From: Sphingomonas azotifigens NBRC 15497
GTDB taxonomy: Bacteria > Pseudomonadota > Alphaproteobacteria > Sphingomonadales > Sphingomonadaceae
Direction: 5' to 3'
NCBI RefSeq assembly: GCF_002091475.1
Contig: NZ_BCTR01000022.1
Span: forward strand, 1-64,000
DNA: 64,000 bases
Part shown: positions 16,128 to 24,906 of the stretch, in pieces
Position numbering within the stretch: position 1 is the first letter of the stretch
How the letters are laid out: each line of letters begins with the position of its first letter
Notes under the pieces: model-generated
Databases searched by the model: none
What the model was told of the DNA's origin: nothing
Seen by the model: the letters and a program-made list of their open reading frames with translations, nothing else
Translations under genes and position numbers: made by a program

Positions 16128-17156
16128 ATGACCATCCTCCCCCTCACCGCCCGCCCCCGCGCGCTCGCGCACTGGCTGTTTGTCGTCGCCGCGATGATCG
16201 TCGCGATGGTCGTGGTCGGGGGCATTACCCGGCTCACCGAATCGGGCCTGTCGATCACCGAGTGGAAGCCGATCTCGGGGATCATCCCCCCGCTCAACGA
16301 CGCGCAGTGGCAGGCCGAGTTCGATCACTACAAGCAGATCGGCCAGTATGAGCAGCTCAACCAGGGCATGACGCTCGCCGGGTTCAAGAGCATCTTCTTC
16401 TGGGAATATATCCACCGCCTGCTCGGCCGACTGATCGGCATGGTGTTCGCGCTGCCGCTGCTGTGGTTCTGGATCCGCAAGCAGATCCCGCAGGGCTATG
16501 GCTGGCGGCTGGTGGCGCTGCTGGCGCTCGGCGTGCTGCAGGGCGCGTTCGGCTGGTGGATGGTGAAGTCCGGCCTCAACCACACCCGCACCTCGGTCAG
16601 CCATTTCTGGCTGGCGACCCACCTGATGACCGCGCTGTTCACGCTGGGCGGGATCGTCTGGACGATGCTGGACCTGCGCACGCTCGCCGCCAACCACGCC
16701 GAACGCCCTGCCCGGCTGACCGGGCTCGGCGCGGGCGTGCTGGTGCTGCTGGCGATCCAGCTCTTCTATGGCGCGCTGGTCGCGGGCCTCGATGCGGGGT
16801 TGGTCACCGATCAGTGGCCGCTGATGAACGACCGCTTCTTCCCCGGTGTCAGCCAGATCGGCGAGAGCCCGCTCCATGCGGCGCTCTACGATCCGGCGAT
16901 CGTCCACTTCATCCATCGCTGGTGGGCCTGGGTCGTCGTTGCTAGTCTGATCGTGCTCGCGCGCAAGGCCAAGGCGGCCGGCGACCGCCGCGCCTCGATC
17001 GCGATCCACTCGGCATTCGGCATCCAGATCCTGCTCGGCATCGCGACGGTGATGACCGGCGTGAACCTCCACCTCGCGGCTACCCACCAGTTGGTCGGCG
17101 CGCTGCTGGTCTGCGCGACCGTTTGGGGCGTCCACGCCGTCGGCCGCCCCCGGTGA
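16128..17156 (+). CDS. ctaA: Heme A synthase (COX15/CtaA)
   Basis: A 342-residue membrane enzyme that oxidises heme O to heme A for cytochrome c oxidase. It has about eight helices and the conserved blocks VVVGGITRLTESGLSITEWKPISG, WEYIHRLLGRLIG (heme-ligand His), VSHFWLATHLMTAL, VHFIHRWWAW and LAATHQLVGALL. I use ATG 16128; an in-frame GTG at 16119 adds three residues. The stop overlaps the GTG of cutA (GTGA). Confidence 0.95.
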   Translation: MTILPLTARPRALAHWLFVVAAMIVAMVVVGGITRLTESGLSITEWKPISGIIPPLNDAQWQAEFDHYKQIGQYEQLNQGMTLAGFKSIFFWEYIHRLLGRLIGMVFALPLLWFWIRKQIPQGYGWRLVALLALGVLQGAFGWWMVKSGLNHTRTSVSHFWLATHLMTALFTLGGIVWTMLDLRTLAANHAERPARLTGLGAGVLVLLAIQLFYGALVAGLDAGLVTDQWPLMNDRFFPGVSQIGESPLHAALYDPAIVHFIHRWWAWVVVASLIVLARKAKAAGDRRASIAIHSAFGIQILLGIATVMTGVNLHLAATHQLVGALLVCATVWGVHAVGRPR

Positions 17157-17467
17157 GCGACACCGCGCTGCTCACCGTCACCTTCGCCAGCCGCGCCGAT
17201 GCCGAGCGGGTGGCGGAGACGGTGCTGGCGGAGCGGCTGGCGGCCTGCGTCAACATTCTCGCCCCCTGCACCTCGATCTACCGCTGGCAGGGCGGCATCG
17301 AGCGCGGCGAGGAAGTCCCCGCCCTGTTCAAGACCCGCCCCGCCCTGGCGCTCCGCCTCCGCGACCGGATCGCCGCGATCCATGGCTATGACCTCCCGGT
17401 GATCGAGCAATGGCCGGTCGAGGCAGGCACCGCCGTCGCCCGCTGGATCGCCGACGAGACAAGCTGA
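17153..17467 (+). CDS. cutA: CutA1 divalent-cation tolerance protein
   Basis: A 104-residue protein of the CutA1 family, trimers with a PII-like fold. Family blocks: [45 protein letters not shown], and HGYDLPVI. The true start is GTG 17153, overlapping the ctaA stop; the longer frame in phase upstream translates ctaA sequence. It was named for copper tolerance, but its physiological role is unclear. Confidence 0.92.
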   Translation: MSDTALLTVTFASRADAERVAETVLAERLAACVNILAPCTSIYRWQGGIERGEEVPALFKTRPALALRLRDRIAAIHGYDLPVIEQWPVEAGTAVARWIADETS

Positions 17468-17510
17468 ACCGACAGGTATCATTTTACCCGTCAGCAAACC
17501 CACGCATTTC

Positions 17511-17516
17511 TTGACT
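17511..17516 (+). promoter_or_regulatory. Candidate -35 element of the rplM-rpsI operon
   Basis: TTGACT at 17511-17516 is a good sigma-70 -35 hexamer about 90 bp before the L13 start. The expected -10 position (about 17534) reads CATTGG, a poor match, so the promoter is only tentative. Confidence 0.35.
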
Positions 17517-17603
17517 TTCAGCCCCTCTATCGGCATTGGGGCGTCGATCGCGCTGCCGGCAACGGTGGCGCGTATGCATTTCCAACGCGAAAGGTCACAG
17601 GCC

Positions 17604-18083
17604 ATGAAGGCTCTGATGAAGACCACCAAGTCGGCCAAGCCGGCCGAGGTGGAGAAGAAGTGGCACATCGTCGACGCCGAAGGGCTCGTCGTCGGTCGTG
17701 CAGCGGTGGTGATCGCGAACGTCCTGCGCGGCAAGCACAAGACCAGCTTCACCCCGCACGTCGACTGCGGTGACAATGTCATCGTGATCAACGCGGACAA
17801 GATCCGGTTCACCGGCAAGAAGCTCGGCCAGAAGGTGTACTACAAGCACACCGGCTATGCGGGCGGCATCAAGGGCGTCACCGCCGCCAAGGTTCTCGAA
17901 GGCCGCTTCCCGGAGCGCGTTCTGGAGAAGGCCGTGGAGCGCATGATCCCGCGCGGCCCGCTCGGCCGCCAGCAGATGCGCAACCTGCGCATCTTCGCCG
18001 GTTCGGAGCATCCGCATGAAGCTCAGAACCCCGAGGTTCTCGACATCGCCGGCATGAGCCGCAAGAACAAGGTGGGTGCATAA
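17604..18083 (+). CDS. rplM: 50S ribosomal protein L13
   Basis: A 159-residue ribosomal protein. Blocks [53 protein letters not shown] and [21 protein letters not shown] are diagnostic. The start at 17604 ([10 protein letters not shown]) is chosen because upstream in-frame residues are non-homologous. Its TAA overlaps the rpsI ATG by one base (TAATG), the usual L13-S9 operon. Confidence 0.98.
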   Translation: MKALMKTTKSAKPAEVEKKWHIVDAEGLVVGRAAVVIANVLRGKHKTSFTPHVDCGDNVIVINADKIRFTGKKLGQKVYYKHTGYAGGIKGVTAAKVLEGRFPERVLEKAVERMIPRGPLGRQQMRNLRIFAGSEHPHEAQNPEVLDIAGMSRKNKVGA

Positions 18084-18652
18084 TGTCTGACAACCGCCAG
18101 TCGCTTTCCGACCTGGGTGCAGCGCTGGGCCAGCAGCCCGCCGCGCCGACCGAAGGCCAGGCCGCCGCTCCGGCTGCTGCTTCGGCTGCCGACGCCTATC
18201 TCGCCGGCCAGATCGACGAGCCGGCCGCTCCCACCACGCCGCTGCGTGCGCAGGAGCTGGACCAGTATGGCCGCGCCTATGCCACCGGCCGTCGTAAGGA
18301 CGCCGTGGCCCGCGTGTGGCTGAAGCCGGGCACCGGCAAGATCACGATCAACGGTCGTGACCAGGAAATCTATTTCGCGCGTCCGACGCTGCGTCTCGTC
18401 ATCAACCAGCCGTTCGGTGTCGCCGAGCGTGAGGGCCAGTATGACGTGATCTGCACCGTCAAGGGCGGCGGTCTCTCGGGCCAGGCCGGTGCCGTGAAGC
18501 ACGGCATCTCGCAGGCGCTGACCAAGTATGAGCCGGTGCTGCGCGCCCCGGTTAAGAAGGCCGGCTTCCTGACCCGCGACAGCCGCGCCGTCGAGCGTAA
18601 GAAGTACGGCAAGGCGAAGGCCCGCCGCAGCTTCCAGTTCTCGAAGCGCTAA
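18083..18652 (+). CDS. rpsI: 30S ribosomal protein S9
   Basis: A 189-residue S9. The C-terminal ~130 residues are canonical ([26 protein letters not shown] to [16 protein letters not shown]). The first ~55 residues are an Ala/Gln/Pro-rich extension ([16 protein letters not shown]) longer than in E. coli but, as I recall, frequent in alphaproteobacteria. It is translationally coupled to rplM and followed by a strong terminator. Confidence 0.98.
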   Translation: MSDNRQSLSDLGAALGQQPAAPTEGQAAAPAAASAADAYLAGQIDEPAAPTTPLRAQELDQYGRAYATGRRKDAVARVWLKPGTGKITINGRDQEIYFARPTLRLVINQPFGVAEREGQYDVICTVKGGGLSGQAGAVKHGISQALTKYEPVLRAPVKKAGFLTRDSRAVERKKYGKAKARRSFQFSKR

Positions 18653-18678
18653 GCGTCTCGGCTTCGGCCAAGGAAAAG

Positions 18679-18709
18679 GGGGCGGTCCGGCAACGGGCCG
18701 CCCTTTTTC
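18679..18709 (+). terminator. Rho-independent terminator of rplM-rpsI
   Basis: GGGCGGTCC (18680-18688) pairs with GGGCCGCCC (18695-18703), with one G-T wobble, around a 6-nt loop, followed by TTTTT. Confidence 0.88.
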
Positions 18710-18732
18710 GTGGCGCTCCGGCGACCTGCACC

Positions 18733-19065
18733 TCAGGCCGTCGCCAACGTGACCGCGTGCACGGCGGCGATGCCAAGGTTGCTGAGTACCACCGGGTTCC
18801 GCAGCGTACCCACCGTGAACGGCGTCATGAGCTTGTACCCGCACTGCAACGCCAGCAGGCAAAGGATTGCGCCGCGCGACGGCATCGCAAGCAGCGCGAT
18901 CGAGGCGGTAAGGATCGCCAAATAGATGGAGAGGAGGATGCCCCGCGCAGCGCTTGGCGGGCCATAGGCGGCCTCTACCCAGGCCGAGTTCCGCAGCATC
19001 GACAGGCAGACCGGTACCAGCACAACGATGTTGAGCAGCAACGAGACGGGAATCATCGGTAGCAC
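18733..19065 (-). CDS. Small four-helix membrane protein, function unknown
   Basis: A 110-residue hydrophobic protein with about four predicted helices (IPVSLLLNIVVLVPVCLS, ILLSIYLAILTASIALLAM, AILCLLALQCGYKLM, LSNLGIAAVHAVTLA). An AGGAGG site at about 19075-19080 favours GTG 19065 as start; ATG 19056 is the alternative. I do not recognise a family. It is convergent with rpsI and divergent from the DUF1800 gene. Confidence 0.7.
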   Translation of the reverse strand: MLPMIPVSLLLNIVVLVPVCLSMLRNSAWVEAAYGPPSAARGILLSIYLAILTASIALLAMPSRGAILCLLALQCGYKLMTPFTVGTLRNPVVLSNLGIAAVHAVTLATA

Positions 19066-19390
19066 ACGGATTCTCCTCCTACCCAATTTGGTGCGGCGCA
19101 GCTAAATCTGCCAAAACGACGCACCGCGCCAGCCGTCCCTTCGTCCGGTATCTGCCGCTACACGGGTCTTCGAGCGAGGTGGCATACGGGCAGAAGCGGA
19201 TCGAAATCGCCGCACTTCCGCAACGCCCGACCGCAGGAACTTTCAGATCGGATGCGTATCGATCTAGGAATTGTGCCATTCCTTCAATATTGCTGAGGCA
19301 TCCCAGTCTGGGACACCACTTCCTTAAATAAGTTTGTGGCCGTACACACAGGTTGCAACGCGGCAAAAACCTGCGGGCGGGGAAATCAAG

Positions 19391-21079
19391 ATGAAAATCA
19401 GATGGATGTCTGCTGCGCTCGGCGCGGCAGGCCTGCTTTCGGCGTGCGACGGCGGGACCAGCAACGTGAACCTTGCAGACAGTCGGCTGACCAGCGGTCT
19501 CGTCGACCTGTCGGTGGTGAATGCCGGCACATCGCCGGGGCAGTCGCAGATCACCGATGCGATCCGGCTTGCCCGGCAGACCACGTTCGGGCCCACGCCC
19601 GCGGTGTTGCAGCGGATCGCCACGGTGGGCACCACGGGCTGGATCGACGAGCAGCTTGCCGCGCGCGGCAGCACCTATGCCGATCTCGCGGTGCCGCAGC
19701 GAACGGATTTCTGCAAGGACGGCGCCTGCAGCCGCCGCTATTTCACCCGAACCGTGCCGGCGATGCGCTTCTACGCCAATGCCGTGTCCGGCGCCGACCA
19801 GCTCCGCCAGCGCGTCGCCTTCGCCCTGTCGCAGATGATCGTCGCATCCGAGGCGGAGGAGCCCTCCGCCGCCGGCATCGCCGGGTTCAACCAGCTGTTT
19901 CTGGACAATGCGTTCGGCAATTACCGCACGCTGCTCAAGGCGGTGACGCTCAACCCCTATATGGGCGCCTATCTCGACATGGCCGGCAGCAGCAAGGCGG
20001 CGCCGTCGGAGAACTACGCGCGGGAATTCCTGCAGCTGTTCTCGATGGGCCCCAACCAGCTCAACGCCGACGGCACGCCGCGACGCGACGCCACCGGCGG
20101 CACCATTCCCAATTATTCGGCGGACGACATCCGCGGGGTGGCGCGGGCGCTCACCGGCTGGGGCCCGGCGCGGATCGGCAATGCCTCCCCGCTCGACCGC
20201 TATGGCGCCGACGATGTCCATCCGATGATCCCCGCCACCGATCGCTATGACGCAGGCGAGAAGGTGTTTCTCGGCACCCGCGTTCCCGCCGGCGCGACGC
20301 CCGAGGCGAGCGTGGACGCGGTCGTCGACGCCGCGTTCAATAATCCCTCGACCGGGCCGTTCGTCTCGCGGCACCTGATCGTGCACCTCGTGACCGCCAA
20401 CCCCAGCCCCGCCTATGTCGGCAGGGTCGCCCGGGTGTTCGCAAACAATGGCAGCGGCGTTCGCGGCGACCTCAAGGCGGTGGTGCGGGCCATCCTGCTC
20501 GATCCCGAGGCGCGCGCGGCGCCGCGCCCCGATCGCGGCAAGCTCAAGGAGCCGATCCTCGTCATGGTGGGCCTGGCGCGCGCCATCGGCATGACGACAG
20601 ACGGCTATGTCTTCGTCCTTCGCGACAAATATCTCAGCCAGTCGGTGATGCGCGCGCCGTCGGTCTTCAACTTCTACCCGATCGACTATCCGCTGCCCGG
20701 TAGCAGCACCCTGCGCAGCCCGGTTTCGAAGATGCTGAGCAGCGGCCTGGCACTCGGCATCCACAATTTCGTCGTCGGCTGGACGCTGTTGAGCAACCCG
20801 GCCAACGCGGAGTTCGCGCCCGCCACCGGCCTTGGCACCACCTCGGGCACCAAGGTGACATGGACGAGCTGGGAAGCCTTTGGCGACAATCTCGACGCGA
20901 TGATCGCTGCGGTCGACGTCTTGTTGCTGGGCAACAGCATCACGCCGACCCAGCGGACCGCGCTGCGCAATGCCGCGCTCAGCATCACCGACAAGGATCC
21001 CCAGTTGCGCGCCCGCAAGCGTGCGCAGCTGCTCTTCTACATCGCCGCGACCAGCCCCCTGTTCCTCGTTGACCGGTAA
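19391..21079 (+). CDS. DUF1800-family secreted lipoprotein
   Basis: A 562-residue DUF1800 protein. The start MKIRWMSAALGAAGLLSAC provides a lipoprotein signal with Cys19. Family features: LARQTTFGPTPAVL, WIDEQL, LRQRVAFALSQMIV, GNYRTLLKAVTLNPYMGAYLD, NYAREFLQLFSMG, ARALTGW, and the C-terminal MRAPSVFNFYPIDYPLPG. DUF1800 proteins occur next to DUF1501 proteins across many bacteria; the DUF1501 partner here starts 12 bp later. They are thought to act together outside the cytoplasm, and no enzymatic activity is established. Confidence 0.92.
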   Translation: MKIRWMSAALGAAGLLSACDGGTSNVNLADSRLTSGLVDLSVVNAGTSPGQSQITDAIRLARQTTFGPTPAVLQRIATVGTTGWIDEQLAARGSTYADLAVPQRTDFCKDGACSRRYFTRTVPAMRFYANAVSGADQLRQRVAFALSQMIVASEAEEPSAAGIAGFNQLFLDNAFGNYRTLLKAVTLNPYMGAYLDMAGSSKAAPSENYAREFLQLFSMGPNQLNADGTPRRDATGGTIPNYSADDIRGVARALTGWGPARIGNASPLDRYGADDVHPMIPATDRYDAGEKVFLGTRVPAGATPEASVDAVVDAAFNNPSTGPFVSRHLIVHLVTANPSPAYVGRVARVFANNGSGVRGDLKAVVRAILLDPEARAAPRPDRGKLKEPILVMVGLARAIGMTTDGYVFVLRDKYLSQSVMRAPSVFNFYPIDYPLPGSSTLRSPVSKMLSSGLALGIHNFVVGWTLLSNPANAEFAPATGLGTTSGTKVTWTSWEAFGDNLDAMIAAVDVLLLGNSITPTQRTALRNAALSITDKDPQLRARKRAQLLFYIAATSPLFLVDR

Positions 21080-21091
21080 GGAACCGATCCG

Positions 21092-22453
21092 ATGACGCTT
21101 TCCCGACGCGATTTCGTTCGCCTCACCGCCGGCACCGGCGCGCTCGCCACCCTCGGCCAACTCGGCCGCACCGCAGCGAGCGCCGCGCCGAGCGGCAGCT
21201 ACCGTGCGATGGTCGGCATCTTCCTGTACGGCGGCAACGACGGCTGGAACATGGTAATCCCCACCGACGCCCGGCACGCGGCCTATCTGGCAGCCCGCGG
21301 CAATGTGGCGCTCCCCCGCAACCTGCTGACCCCGCTGACCAACACGGCCTATGCATTGCACCCGTCGATGGCGGCGCTGCGACCGATCTGGGACGAAGGC
21401 GCGCTGTCGATCGTGCTCAATACCGGCACGCTGTTCGCTCCGCTGACCAAGGCGACCTACCAGACCCGCCCCGATTTGCGCCCCAGCAACCTGATGAGCC
21501 ATTCGGACGAGCAGGATCATTGGCAGGGCCTGCGCGCGCGCGAAGGGAGCAGCGACGGCTTCCTCGGCCGCATCGCAGATCGCATGCCGGCCGGGCAATT
21601 GCCCCCGCTGATGTCGCTGTCGGGCGGGACGCTGGCCGTCATCGGCAAGCAGACGACGCCGCTGATGATGTCCGCCGGGGGGCTGCCGATGCGCGAGGGC
21701 TATCGCGCGAACGAGGTCGCGAAGAACCTTGCGGTGGCGGCGCTGGCGACGAATGATGGCGGCCCGGTGATGGACAGTGTCGCGAAGACGTTTTCGGAGG
21801 CCTATGATCGAACAGTGCTGGTCAACCGGCTGCTGACCGGCGAGAGCAGCGTCACCGCCTACTTCGTCGACGGCAACGGCAATGCGCTCACCAGCGACGT
21901 CGCGGCGCAGCTCCGCGGCGTGGCGCGGATGATCGAGGCACGTGGGTCCCTTGGCCACAACCGGCAGGCGTTCCTGGTGGGCATGGGCGGATTCGATCAT
22001 CACGCCAGCCAGGTAGCCGGCGGCATTCCCGCGTCTGGAACCCATGCCGGCCAGCTGGCGGATCTGGCGAACGCGATGGCGGCGTTTCACCGGGCGATGC
22101 AGGCGCTGGGGCTGGGCGCCAACGTCACCACCTTCACGATGAGCGATTTCGGCCGCACCTATGCGAGCAATGCGCAGTTCGGCACCGACCACGCCTGGGG
22201 GAACAACCATCTGGTGGTGGGCGGCGACGTGGCGAAGGGCGGCATCTTTGGCCGCTACCCCGATCCCGTGCTGGGCGGCGCCGACGACATCACCAGTCAG
22301 GGCCGGTTTATCCCGGGCATCGCACAGGAAGAATATCTCGGCGCGATCGCCCGCTGGCACGGCGTGAGCAACGCCGATCTGCCCTATGTATTCCCGAACT
22401 GGAGAACCTGGTCGACCGCAGGGCGCGGACCGCTGCGGCTTTTCCGCAGCTAA
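21092..22453 (+). CDS. DUF1501-family Tat-exported protein
   Basis: A 453-residue DUF1501 protein. The N-terminus LSRRDFVRLTAGTGALATLG is a Tat signal (SRRDFVRL), indicating export in folded form. The fold is sulfatase/alkaline-phosphatase-like: MVGIFLYGGNDGWNMVIPTD near the start and TFTMSDFGRTYASNAQFGTDHAWGN near the end hold the likely metal ligands. It follows the DUF1800 lipoprotein as a two-gene operon. Its stop is convergent with, and overlaps by 4 bp, the metallophosphoesterase stop at 22450. Confidence 0.92.
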   Translation: MTLSRRDFVRLTAGTGALATLGQLGRTAASAAPSGSYRAMVGIFLYGGNDGWNMVIPTDARHAAYLAARGNVALPRNLLTPLTNTAYALHPSMAALRPIWDEGALSIVLNTGTLFAPLTKATYQTRPDLRPSNLMSHSDEQDHWQGLRAREGSSDGFLGRIADRMPAGQLPPLMSLSGGTLAVIGKQTTPLMMSAGGLPMREGYRANEVAKNLAVAALATNDGGPVMDSVAKTFSEAYDRTVLVNRLLTGESSVTAYFVDGNGNALTSDVAAQLRGVARMIEARGSLGHNRQAFLVGMGGFDHHASQVAGGIPASGTHAGQLADLANAMAAFHRAMQALGLGANVTTFTMSDFGRTYASNAQFGTDHAWGNNHLVVGGDVAKGGIFGRYPDPVLGGADDITSQGRFIPGIAQEEYLGAIARWHGVSNADLPYVFPNWRTWSTAGRGPLRLFRS

Positions 22454-23196
22454 AGGGGAATACTCGGCTCGCCAAGAAAGCGGGCGCGGGTGGAGAAGCC
22501 TGCGCCCTCGACCGTGATCTCGTTGAACGACGGCGGCTTGTCGCGGGTACGTTCCGAAAGCGTGCCCGCGCCGATCAGCCGCACGACACGGTCGTCTATG
22601 CGATGCTCGATATCGAACGGATCGTGGACATGGCCGCTCAGGACCGCATGTGCCCCGGCCTGGGCCAGCGCCGCCAGCGCCCGCCGCCCGCCCCGCGTGC
22701 GGGAGGTGGCGCGGGTGCCGGCCTCGACCAGCGGGTGATGCGCGGCGACGAACACCAGGTCGCCCGCTGGCACGGCCTCGGCCAGAGCCAGCGACTTTTG
22801 CAGGGCGTGCATGCTCACATGCCCCTTCGACCAGTTGGTGCGGAACTGGAAGCGCGCGGTGGTCTTGAGCGGCACAATCGAAACGCCGCGGATATCGAGC
22901 GGACGTTCGATCATCCGCTCGAGCGCACGATATCGCCGGTACGGCATCGCCAGTCGCGCGAACGGATTGAAATAGGGAAGGTCGTGGTTGCCGACCTCCA
23001 CCGTCGCCGGCACGCCGAGACTTTCCAGCCATTCGGCTGCGGCGGCGAACTCCTTGGCCCGCGCACGCATCGTCAGGTCACCGGTCATGATCACCGCGGC
23101 GGGCTTCTCGTCGCGAACCTTGGCGTTGAACCAGTCGACAGCCTCGCGGTTCTCGCGGCCGAAATGCACGTCGCTGACATGGAAGAAGCGAGTCAT
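22450..23196 (-). CDS. Metallophosphoesterase
   Basis: A 248-residue calcineurin-like phosphoesterase: DVHFGREN (D-x-H), MTGDLTMRAR (GD), VEVGNHDLP (GNHD), AAHHPL and LSGHVHDP (GHxH). The start at ATG 23196 overlaps the stop of the lipid-kinase gene (ATGA), so they are coupled. By analogy it may dephosphorylate a lipid or nucleotide, perhaps the kinase product, but the substrate is unknown. Confidence 0.92.
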   Translation of the reverse strand: MTRFFHVSDVHFGRENREAVDWFNAKVRDEKPAAVIMTGDLTMRARAKEFAAAAEWLESLGVPATVEVGNHDLPYFNPFARLAMPYRRYRALERMIERPLDIRGVSIVPLKTTARFQFRTNWSKGHVSMHALQKSLALAEAVPAGDLVFVAAHHPLVEAGTRATSRTRGGRRALAALAQAGAHAVLSGHVHDPFDIEHRIDDRVVRLIGAGTLSERTRDKPPSFNEITVEGAGFSTRARFLGEPSIPL

Positions 23197-24035
23197 GCGG
23201 CCGGCGCCTCCGCGCGCGTGGCAATGAATGTCTCCAGGCTGCGCCCGGCGCGGATGGTGGTGCCAGAGTCGAGCGTCTCGGGCTCGCCGTCGAACAAGGC
23301 CAGTACCGGCTTGCGCTCGGCGAGCCGCAAGTGCTCGGCCCGGCTCTCGGTCACCGCGCGCGCCGCGACCCAGTCGCCGGTCACCCATTCCCAGCCGAGC
23401 TGCGCGATCGAGCCCCAGTCGCGCGCATCGACGGCCGCGACCTCCAGTCCGTCGAGCGTCGGCGTGACGAACACCGCCTGGTACCGATCGCCGAGCTTGC
23501 GGGCCCCCTCGACGCGAATGCCACGGCGGTGGAACGTGTTACGCCACGCGCCGCGCACCGCCGCGAACAAGCGCCCGAACCGGCCCTTGCGCACCACTTC
23601 TCGCGCCCGGAACCAGCTCGCCGCCGGGCCGAGGATCAGCCCGACGAACGCGCGGTGCTCGCCCGCGACGATATAGGGCAGCGCCACCCGCCGATCGCAG
23701 CCATGCGCGGCATGGATGATCTTGTGCGGATCGGTCTCGTCGTGCAGCGCCTTGGCGAGCAGGTTCATCGTGCCGCCCGGCAGGATCAGGAACGCGCCCT
23801 CCCAATCCGCCAGTGCGCGCAACGCGGCGTTGATCGTGCCGTCACCCGCGAACAACACCACCGTATCGACATCCGCCGCGTAGAGCATCGCCACCTCGGG
23901 CAGTGCATCCTCGGGGAAGCGCGTACGGCCGGCGAGCCGCAGCCCGCGTTCCTCGAACACCGCCTCCATCGCCTCGCATTTGGCCTGCGAGGTGGTGCCC
24001 GAATTCGGATTGGTGATGAACCAGAGCGTCTGCAT
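23193..24035 (-). CDS. Diacylglycerol-kinase-family lipid kinase
   Basis: A 280-residue DAGK-catalytic-domain protein: the nucleotide-binding FAGDGTINAALRAL and LPGGTMNLLAKAL are the family hallmarks. The C-terminal beta-sandwich includes VAAVDARDWG and LFDGEPETLDSG. It probably phosphorylates a lipid at the inner membrane face. It is coupled to the phosphoesterase by an ATGA overlap. The lipid acceptor cannot be told from sequence. Confidence 0.92.
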   Translation of the reverse strand: MQTLWFITNPNSGTTSQAKCEAMEAVFEERGLRLAGRTRFPEDALPEVAMLYAADVDTVVLFAGDGTINAALRALADWEGAFLILPGGTMNLLAKALHDETDPHKIIHAAHGCDRRVALPYIVAGEHRAFVGLILGPAASWFRAREVVRKGRFGRLFAAVRGAWRNTFHRRGIRVEGARKLGDRYQAVFVTPTLDGLEVAAVDARDWGSIAQLGWEWVTGDWVAARAVTESRAEHLRLAERKPVLALFDGEPETLDSGTTIRAGRSLETFIATRAEAPAA

Positions 24036-24075
24036 GGCCCTCGTAACGCCCGAGAACCGATTTCGTGGCGTCGCC

Positions 24076-24849
24076 TCAGCGTCCGGTGAAATGCGGTTCC
24101 CGCTTCGCGAGAAAGGCGGCGATCGCTTCCCTGCAATCCTCGGCCTTGGCGGCGATGCTCTGGTGGTCGGCCTCCATCTCCATCGTCTCGGCCAGCGTGC
24201 CGGAAAGCGCCGCGCCCACCTGTTTGCGGATCAGCCCCAGCGCAACTGTAGGCATCGCGGCCAGCTTGGCGGCAAGCCCGTGCGAGACCTGGACCAGCCC
24301 GCCATCTTCCACCACCCGCGTCACCAGGCCGGCATCCAACGCCTCCTCGGCAGGCATCCGCTCACCGAGCAGCGCCATTTCGAGCAGCCGCGCGCGCCCC
24401 GCGGCCTTGCCGATCAGCCAAGTCGCGCCCGCATCGGGCACCAGCCCGATATTGGCGAAGGCAAGCAACAGATAGGCCGATTGCGCCATCACGACGATGT
24501 CGGCCGCAAGCGCGATCGACGCCCCCGCCCCCGCCGCCGCGCCATTGACCGCGGCGACGATCGGGATCGGCAGTTCGGCCATGGTCGCGATCACCGGGTT
24601 ATAGTGCCGCCGCAGCGCCTCGCCCGAATCGCGCACGTCGACGCTGGCGGTGAGGTCCGCGCCCGCGCAGAACGCACGGCCTTCGCCGGTGAGCAGCACC
24701 GCCCGCGCCCCGTCCTCCGCCGCGCGCCGCAGCGTCGCCGCGAGCAGATCGAGCATGTCGGCGGTCAACGCGTTGAGCCGATCGGGGCGGTTCAGGCGCA
24801 CCACCGCGACATCGCCTTCCATCGCAAGCAGCACGGGCGCGTCGGACAT
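24076..24849 (-). CDS. Enoyl-CoA hydratase/isomerase
   Basis: A 257-residue crotonase-fold enzyme. The CoA/oxyanion blocks are GRAFCAGADLTAS and AAVNGAAAGAGASIALAADIVV. The catalytic-region block GLVPDAGATWLIGKAAGRARLLEMALLGE resembles the PaaG isomerase type, with Asp rather than Glu at the usual second position. It lies between the lipid kinase and an NADH-type ferredoxin reductase on the same strand, consistent with aromatic or fatty-acid catabolism, but no dedicated cluster is present. Confidence 0.92.
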   Translation of the reverse strand: MSDAPVLLAMEGDVAVVRLNRPDRLNALTADMLDLLAATLRRAAEDGARAVLLTGEGRAFCAGADLTASVDVRDSGEALRRHYNPVIATMAELPIPIVAAVNGAAAGAGASIALAADIVVMAQSAYLLLAFANIGLVPDAGATWLIGKAAGRARLLEMALLGERMPAEEALDAGLVTRVVEDGGLVQVSHGLAAKLAAMPTVALGLIRKQVGAALSGTLAETMEMEADHQSIAAKAEDCREAIAAFLAKREPHFTGR

Positions 24850-24906
24850 CCTCAGTTCTCCTTCTGGCTGGACGACGGGATGCCCGCGCGCGCGGGCCCG
24901 CGCAAC

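Noticed and set aside
19079..23032. A 1317-codon minus-strand frame
   Set aside because: It runs antisense to the DUF1800/DUF1501 genes, has no family signatures, and its composition is the mirror of the true genes.
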